From NCBI GenBank assembly GCA_902495455.1, contig CABUXJ010000030.1:1-27043 (forward strand): a stretch of DNA of 27,043 nt, read 5' to 3'. Position 1 is the stretch's first letter; the number at the start of each line of letters is the position of its first letter. A program made the position numbers and the translations under genes. The notes under the pieces are model-generated. The model was not told the DNA's origin and did no database searches. It saw only the letters and a program-made list of their open reading frames with translations. The stretch comes from an uncultured Prevotella sp. (lineage in GTDB: Bacteria > Bacteroidota > Bacteroidia > Bacteroidales > Bacteroidaceae). Below are positions 22,783 through 27,043 of this stretch, in pieces.

Positions 22783-25221
22783 TCACATCGTCCACGTCTC
22801 ACCAGCCTTGAAGCTGATCTTGCGGTTGCTACCGTTGAACTTCAGCGTCGTCTTGCCGCCCGTGCGTGCCGTAACGCTGAGAGCCGTGACGCGACCGTCC
22901 CGCCATGTCATGCTGACCACGAAACCGCCGCGGGCGCAGATGCCGCTCACGCTACCGTCTTTCCATTCTTTCGGCAGGGCGGGGAGCAGCGTGATGGACG
23001 TCGGGGACGACTGCATGAGCATCTCGATGACACCGGCACAGCCGCCGAAGTTGCCGTCTATCTGGAACGGTGAATGGGCGTCGAGCAGGTTGGGATAGGT
23101 CCCGCCGCCGCGACGTGCGTCCTTGCCTTTGTATCCGTCGGGGCTGACGTAGCTCAGCAGCCGGCGATAGATGTGGTATGCTCCGTCGCTGTCGCCCAGC
23201 CGAGCGTAGAGATTGACTCTCCATCCCGTGCTCCATCCCGTCGTGTTGTCACCCTTGATTTCCAGTGTCCGTGCGCAGGCACGTGCCAGTTCGGGCGTCT
23301 TGTCGACGGAAAGATGGTGGCCCGGATAGAGTCCGAACAGATGGGACTGATGGCGGTGCTGCGGGTCCTTGTCTTTCCAGTCGTGATACCACTCCTGCAG
23401 ATTGCCGTCGCTGCCGACGCGATAGGGCGCAAGGCGGGCCAGCGTGCGGTCAATCTCCTTGACGAAATCCTTGTCGCGGCCCAGCGTGCGGGCGGCCTCG
23501 CGGGCGTCGATGAGACATTCGCGGGTCATGGCCAGGTCGGCCGTGCCGCCGTAGAGCGTCGCGCCGCTATAGCCGTTGGGCGTCAGATAGAGATTTTCGG
23601 GCGAGGTCGACGGCGAGGTCATCAGCCGTCCGTCCTTCTCGATGAGCCATCCGAGACAGAATTCGGCCGCTCCCTTGAGCAGTTCGTAGTTGTTCTCGAG
23701 CCAGCGGCGGTCCTGCGTGAAGAGATAGTGCTCCCAGATGTGGGTGCTCACCCACGCGCCACCCATGTTCCAGCAGGCCCACGACGGGCTGCCCGTGCCG
23801 TAGCCGACGGGGCAGGTCATGGCCCAAATGTCCGTGTTGTGGCCCAGACACCATCCCCGGTCGACACCGTAGTACTCGCGCGCCGTCTCCCGTCCCGTGC
23901 GTGTCAGCTGCCGTATGAACGAGAGCAGCGGACGGTGCATCTCACTCAGATTGGCCGTCTCGGCCGCCCAGTAGTTCTCTTCGAGATTGATGTTGGTCGT
24001 ATAGTTGCAGCTCCACGGTGGTGTCAGTCTTTCGTTCCAAAGTCCCTGCAGATTGGCCGGAACGCCCTCGGTGCGCGAGGATGAGATAAGCAGATAGCGG
24101 CCATACTGGAAATAGAGCGCCTCGAGGTCCGGATTGTGTTGCATACTGTCCGTGTAGAGGCGCAGTTGACGGTCGGTCGGCATGGCCGCAATGGCCGGGT
24201 CGGTCCGTCCGAGGTCGATGCTGACGCGTCCGAAGAAGCGCTGATAGTCATACAGATGGGTGTGCAGCAGTTCGTCGTAGGTCTTGCGTGCCGCACGCGC
24301 CATGCGCCGTTTGACGTCGCGGCGGTAGTCGCGTCCGTCGGTGGCCGGATTGCGGTCGCTGCCGTTGAAACTTGTCACGCAGGCCACGATGACCGTCACC
24401 TCATGACATCCGTCGATGGAAACGTCGCCCGTCGGGTGACTCCTGACCGTACCGTCACCCGGTGCGGCGACGGCGCGGATGAGCGTGCGGAAGTGGGTGC
24501 CGCGTGTCGGGTCGTAGAGATGGCGCTCCTCGTCGCTCACACCTTTATAATATCCCGGGTACGACCGGTAGGCGGCATAACCGTCGGCCGTGATCTCTCC
24601 GTCGGCCGACGTCACCGCGCAGGGCAGCTGGGACGCAAAGCGCAGTGTGGCCCTGATGCCGCGGTCGCTCATGGAACTCAGCCGGATGACGATGACCGAG
24701 TCTGGTGCAGAGGCGAAATAGCTGCTACGGAAGGCCCGTCCGCGGTCGAGATATTCAGTAGTGGCGACGGCCTCGTTGAGGTCGAGACAGCGGTTGTAGC
24801 CGGTGATGTTGCGGGACGAGTGGTCCGTATATTCGATGGTCAGCCGTCCCATCGGCTGATAGCTCTCGCTGTAGTGACCCTGTAACTTCTGGTTGGCGCG
24901 GTTGGCGGCGCGATAGTCCTCCTTGTCCAACAGCGAGCGTATCTCCGGCAGAGCCTTGTGTGCGCCCGGCGTGGTCACGGCGATGTCCGGTTCGCCGGTC
25001 CAGAGGGTCAGGTCGTTGAGCGAAATGTTGTCCGTGCGCGTTCCGCCGTAGATGGTGGCACCCATCGTTCCGTTGCCGATGACGAGCGCTTCCTCAAAGT
25101 GTTCGGCCGGCCGGTCGTAGTGAAGGGTTAGTCTGTCGGTGTTACTTCCGCCGGAGGGTTGTGCGACGGCAGCCGTGAGCCACAGTGTGGCTGCGATGGT
25201 CAGGGTTGTAGATTGTCTCAT
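22783..25221 (-). CDS. GH95 alpha-L-fucosidase, secreted
   Basis: An 812-residue exported glycoside hydrolase; the signal peptide is MRQSTTLTIAATLWLTAAVA. The family hydrolyses alpha-1,2-linked L-fucose (some members L-galactose) from host or plant glycans by an inverting mechanism. The N-terminal beta domain contains ALVIGNGTMGATIYGG and LNDLTLWTGEP. The (alpha/alpha)6 catalytic domain carries the key residues by motif: CNYTTNINLEENYW (Asn410, Asn412), the acid Glu542 in TSPSTSPENLY, and the Asp722 region in SPFQIDGNFGG. GLWNERLTPPW and GYGTGSPSW are further family blocks. The length is typical. No SusC/SusD pair or regulator is next to it. It lies 169 bp after a four-helix-bundle gene, with a repeat hairpin in between and no evident promoter of its own. 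Confidence 0.95.
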   Translation of the reverse strand: MRQSTTLTIAATLWLTAAVAQPSGGSNTDRLTLHYDRPAEHFEEALVIGNGTMGATIYGGTRTDNISLNDLTLWTGEPDIAVTTPGAHKALPEIRSLLDKEDYRAANRANQKLQGHYSESYQPMGRLTIEYTDHSSRNITGYNRCLDLNEAVATTEYLDRGRAFRSSYFASAPDSVIVIRLSSMSDRGIRATLRFASQLPCAVTSADGEITADGYAAYRSYPGYYKGVSDEERHLYDPTRGTHFRTLIRAVAAPGDGTVRSHPTGDVSIDGCHEVTVIVACVTSFNGSDRNPATDGRDYRRDVKRRMARAARKTYDELLHTHLYDYQRFFGRVSIDLGRTDPAIAAMPTDRQLRLYTDSMQHNPDLEALYFQYGRYLLISSSRTEGVPANLQGLWNERLTPPWSCNYTTNINLEENYWAAETANLSEMHRPLLSFIRQLTRTGRETAREYYGVDRGWCLGHNTDIWAMTCPVGYGTGSPSWACWNMGGAWVSTHIWEHYLFTQDRRWLENNYELLKGAAEFCLGWLIEKDGRLMTSPSTSPENLYLTPNGYSGATLYGGTADLAMTRECLIDAREAARTLGRDKDFVKEIDRTLARLAPYRVGSDGNLQEWYHDWKDKDPQHRHQSHLFGLYPGHHLSVDKTPELARACARTLEIKGDNTTGWSTGWRVNLYARLGDSDGAYHIYRRLLSYVSPDGYKGKDARRGGGTYPNLLDAHSPFQIDGNFGGCAGVIEMLMQSSPTSITLLPALPKEWKDGSVSGICARGGFVVSMTWRDGRVTALSVTARTGGKTTLKFNGSNRKISFKAGETWTM

Positions 25222-25263
25222 GGTTGTATTGTTTGTCTTTTTTTGTTTTTTCTCTTTTTCTTT

Positions 25264-25375
25264 TTAAGGTCCTTAAGGTCTTTAAAGTCTTTAAGGTCTT
25301 TAAGGACGCCTCACGGATGGTGGGCGCTCAGTGACTTTAAAGACCTTAAGGACTTTAAAGACCTTAAAGACCTTA
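25264..25375. repeat. Inverted repeat of TTAAGGTCT / TTTAAAGTC units
   Basis: Left arm about 25264-25308 and right arm 25333-25375, each made of four or five ~9-bp units (TTAAGGTCT, TTTAAAGTC, TTAAGGAC). The arms pair along about 43 bp with a handful of mismatches around a GC-rich spacer. It lies 15 bp beyond the stop of the four-helix-bundle gene and before GH95. No U-tract follows the stem on the coding strand, so it may be a 3'-end structure rather than a terminator. Confidence 0.85.
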
Positions 25376-25390
25376 TCGCCGGAAGTCCCT

Positions 25391-25936
25391 TCAGTATCCC
25401 CGCTTATGTCTGCGGGCGGCGGCCATTCGTTCGGAAAAGCCACCGTTGTTTATGAAGTCTGCTTCGAGCCGCTGGAGCTGTCTGTGCAGCAGATAGTCGG
25501 CTTGTCGGAGCAGGATGATGGCCATGTTGGCGATGGTCTCGGGAGGTCGGGTCGACACGATGTTCATGAAGAACGCCGCGTCGTTGTGTTTGGCACCGAG
25601 TTGCCGCATGGCGGCAAACTCTCGGCTGTCCGGTTCCCATTGGCGGTGGTGGCGTGTCTTGAGATAGTCCTCGTAGTCTTCGATCAGCTCTTTCAGGCTC
25701 GCCTTGGCCACGTTGACCAGCTTGATTTCGGTCTTGGCCGATGTCGCAGAGGCGGCACAGCCCTCGATGATGTTTTGCTTGCCGCTGCGTGCAGCCTGAA
25801 CCATTTGGTCGACGGTCCGGTCACCTTTCGTCAGATAGCTGTGACAAAAGTAGTAGGTGATCTGATAAATCACGTCGGTCTTTTGGTATGACAGCAATCT
25901 CTTGTAGTCACCGGTGTCTTTTATTATACCTTCCAT
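25391..25936 (-). CDS. Four-helix-bundle protein with suffix domain (S23-like family), function unknown
   Basis: A 181-residue, all-helical, probably cytosolic protein. The first part (KRLLSYQKTDVIYQITYYFCHSYLTKGDRTVDQMVQAARSGKQNIIEGCAASATSAKTEIKLVNVAKASLKELIEDYEDYLK) matches the four-helix-bundle/S23 pattern, with the VQAARSGKQNIIEG block. The second part (REFAAMRQLGAKHN, RPPETIANMAIILLRQADYLLHRQLQRLEADFINNGGF) is the suffix extension found in Bacteroidetes. The start is the ATG at 25936. The frame is open to a TTG at 25996, but the extra 20 residues are not family-like. S23 proteins were first seen inside 23S rRNA intervening sequences; here there is no rRNA. The C terminus is basic (MAAARRHKRGY), perhaps nucleic-acid binding. 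Confidence 0.85.
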   Translation of the reverse strand: MEGIIKDTGDYKRLLSYQKTDVIYQITYYFCHSYLTKGDRTVDQMVQAARSGKQNIIEGCAASATSAKTEIKLVNVAKASLKELIEDYEDYLKTRHHRQWEPDSREFAAMRQLGAKHNDAAFFMNIVSTRPPETIANMAIILLRQADYLLHRQLQRLEADFINNGGFSERMAAARRHKRGY

Positions 25937-26046
25937 ATTTGCGGTTTCGCTGATAATAGATTTTCTGTGGTAATATGGTTGTGGCGCTTCGGACAATTTG
26001 TCAGCTCTGTCAGACCGTCATCGGACGTTATCGCCGTATTTAGTTG

Positions 26047-26078
26047 CAAAGATAGTGAAAGGCGGGCTCAATGCCAAA
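26047..26078 (-). promoter_or_regulatory. Promoter of the four-helix-bundle gene
   Basis: On the minus strand it reads TTTG, 20 bp spacer, TATCTTTG: full consensus. It gives a leader of about 100 nt to the ATG at 25936. Confidence 0.86.
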
Positions 26079-26184
26079 TGAAAACGCATATTTTGAATTA
26101 GGTATTGCTGAGGTTTGCATTGCTGAGCCGCATCATGTCTTATTCGGAGATGGCCCAATTATTTCGGAAAACAAGGGACGTGGC

Positions 26185-26560
26185 GGTGAAATTCAGAAAT
26201 ATATGGACAAAAGGTTTGCAAAACTCGAGAATTTCGGAGCGCGGCATTTTTATTTTCAAATTTGCGAGTTTTGCGCGTGCAAGTCTAACGCGTTGACGGA
26301 TAGACGGTTGGTCTATATCTGTGGCCGAGTGTGCAACTTTTTCATGCCATTTTCGCCGAAAAAGTTCTGCCGTAAGGGCCTTACGGGGGCGCGACAAGGC
26401 CGCCGCCATCATGCAACGGCGTGCTTGTTGGAGTGCAACGGCGGCCTCATTGCGACCTCGGGAGGCCCTTACGGCAAGACCGCGGCATTTTTTCGGTCGA
26501 AAAACAGCGGTGAAATTGCAAAATGACGGACGTGAACTTTCTTTTTTGAAACATGCAAAA
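26185..26560 (-). repeat. R element copy 3
   Basis: Same orientation as copy 2. The left end (AAATTCAGAAATATATGGAC, then AAAAGG; 26189-26213) matches copy 2's AAATTCAGAATTATATTGAC, AAAACG. The core 26369-26475 is closed by a perfect 13-bp inverted repeat (GCCGTAAGGGCCT / AGGCCCTTACGGC). It contains ATGCAACGGCGTGC and GTTGGAGTGCAACGGC, which closely follow copy 2. The right end is less clear and runs into the partial copy that follows. Confidence 0.65.
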
Positions 26561-26640
26561 ATCAGAATTTCCATGACAAAATCGTCACTCCGTGTCATCC
26601 CGTAAGAGCCTTGCGGGAGAGCCGGGAGGGCCTCGCGGCC
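26556..26640 (-). repeat. R element copy 4, partial
   Basis: An end-like block (AAAAATCAGAATTT, then CCATGACAAAATCG; 26557-26584) resembles copy 2's AAAAATTCAGAATTATA, TTGACAAAACG. It is followed after about 15 bp by a shortened core (CCGTAAGAGCCTTGCGGG, then GGGAGGGCCTCGCGG, 26600-26638) without the GCAACG section. It suggests tandem or nested copies. Confidence 0.5.
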
Positions 26641-26936
26641 ATGAAAACGCACCGTTTTCCGTCCGTCAGCAGCAAACAATATCTTCGCAGCGGGATTTTT
26701 CACGCGGATTTTTCACGGATCGGAAAAAAATCCGCAGTTTTTAGCGTTCGGTATTTACGGTATAATCATTTGATAATCAAACTGTTTTGCTGAAAACTCG
26801 TTCATTTCAGATGTACCACCGGTTTTTTTGTATGTTCGGTTGTCTTGACGTGTTTTGTGACGACATTCCGGTCGTTTCGTCATCTGTTATTATGGCGTGG
26901 CGGCCAACTGTCTTTTGGGTTATGAAACGCCTTCTG
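26641..26936. other. Intergenic stretch, no convincing gene
   Basis: AT-rich with GGATTTTTCACGCGGATTTTTCACGG direct repetition near 26691-26718. A 44-codon frame (26811-26945, plus strand) starts with ATG and ends on the TAG of repeat B, but it has no promoter box or family resemblance, so it is not called as a gene. Confidence 0.5.
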
Positions 26937-27043
26937 TCAAGTTAGAAGTGCAACATCCCCTCCCCATCCTCCGCCCTTGGAGCGTAGCGGAAAGGACGGA
27001 GGATGGGGAGGAAAGCGAAGCTGTGAGTCATCCGGCAATACAA
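26937..27043 (-). repeat. Hairpin repeat element, copy B (right end of window)
   Basis: Inverted copy of the element at 1-107. On the minus strand it begins GTATTGCC (27041-27034) and ends GTTGCACTTCTAACTTGA (26954-26937). It contains an 18-bp stem with one mismatch (27011-26994 with 26976-26959) and a 17-nt loop carrying CGCTACGCTCCA. The stem sequence is unrelated in detail to copy A's but the pairing is kept. Length between outer motifs is 105 bp versus 107 bp in copy A. Confidence 0.75.

Noticed and set aside
25391..25936. 23S rRNA intervening-sequence protein as a sign of an rRNA operon
   Set aside because: No rRNA sequence flanks the gene; the family is common as a stand-alone gene in Bacteroidetes.
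26071..26703. Frames of 90-187 codons across R copies 3 and 4 on both strands
   Set aside because: They arise from the GC-rich palindromic core; no domain or promoter, and the four-helix-bundle promoter overlaps one of them.

Overview
The window looks like a piece of a Bacteroidales chromosome, most likely Prevotellaceae or a near relative. The main reason is the promoter class. At least nine genes are preceded by the Bacteroidetes -7 box TAnnTTTG (usually TATCTTTG), several with a TTTG/TTG box 19-21 bp upstream. Shine-Dalgarno sites are weak, and the tRNA gene does not encode CCA. The gene content (four-helix-bundle suffix protein, GH95 fucosidase, 576-residue acyl-CoA dehydrogenase with EtfAB, short ManC) agrees. 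Coding DNA is GC-rich and intergenic DNA is clearly more AT-rich. The species is inferred, not shown.

Layout. 1-2036: an outer-membrane-barrel-like protein gene (minus) that ends inside a hairpin repeat, then about 900 bp of gene-free, repeat-rich DNA. 2037-3910: nadB and tRNA-Leu(CAA), both minus, each with its own promoter and terminator. 4060-5151: a mannose-1-phosphate guanylyltransferase (plus), converging on a HIT-family gene and greA (minus) across a long perfect-looking hairpin. 6405-6677: the greA promoter and a leader containing a terminator, then a free-standing small RNA on the plus strand. 6742-9086: enolase and an Fe-S/FMN flavodoxin-like reductase (minus). 9432-12160: a 400-bp repeat element, a heptamer array and RNase R (minus). 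12586-17295: plus-strand run of an SDR dehydrogenase, an Aur1-like PAP2 membrane protein, a PBP4-type D,D-carboxypeptidase and a YbdG-like MscS channel. 17508-18434: a classical PAP2 phosphatase (minus) with a long structured leader. 18945-22583: the operon etfB-etfA-acyl-CoA dehydrogenase (minus). 22783-25936: GH95 alpha-L-fucosidase and a four-helix-bundle protein (minus). 25937-27043: further repeat copies and the second terminal hairpin element.

Function. The genes are mostly chromosomal housekeeping: NAD synthesis, glycolysis, RNA decay, transcript elongation, envelope and cell-wall work, and flavin-linked acyl-CoA oxidation. No defence island, phage, insertion-sequence transposase or CRISPR array is visible.

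The unusual content is non-coding. (1) Two inverted copies of a hairpin element lie exactly at the two window ends; their stems differ in sequence but stay paired and the loop is conserved. (2) A roughly 390-400-bp element with AT-rich ends and a GC-rich palindromic core is present in three copies plus one partial. (3) Three unrelated heptanucleotide arrays begin at or next to stop codons. (4) The greA leader carries an intrinsic terminator. (5) The PAP2 leader carries a repeated 10-mer with its complement between the copies. (6) A 60-nt orphan small RNA has a perfect promoter and terminator. All of these were found by eye and need genome-wide comparison.
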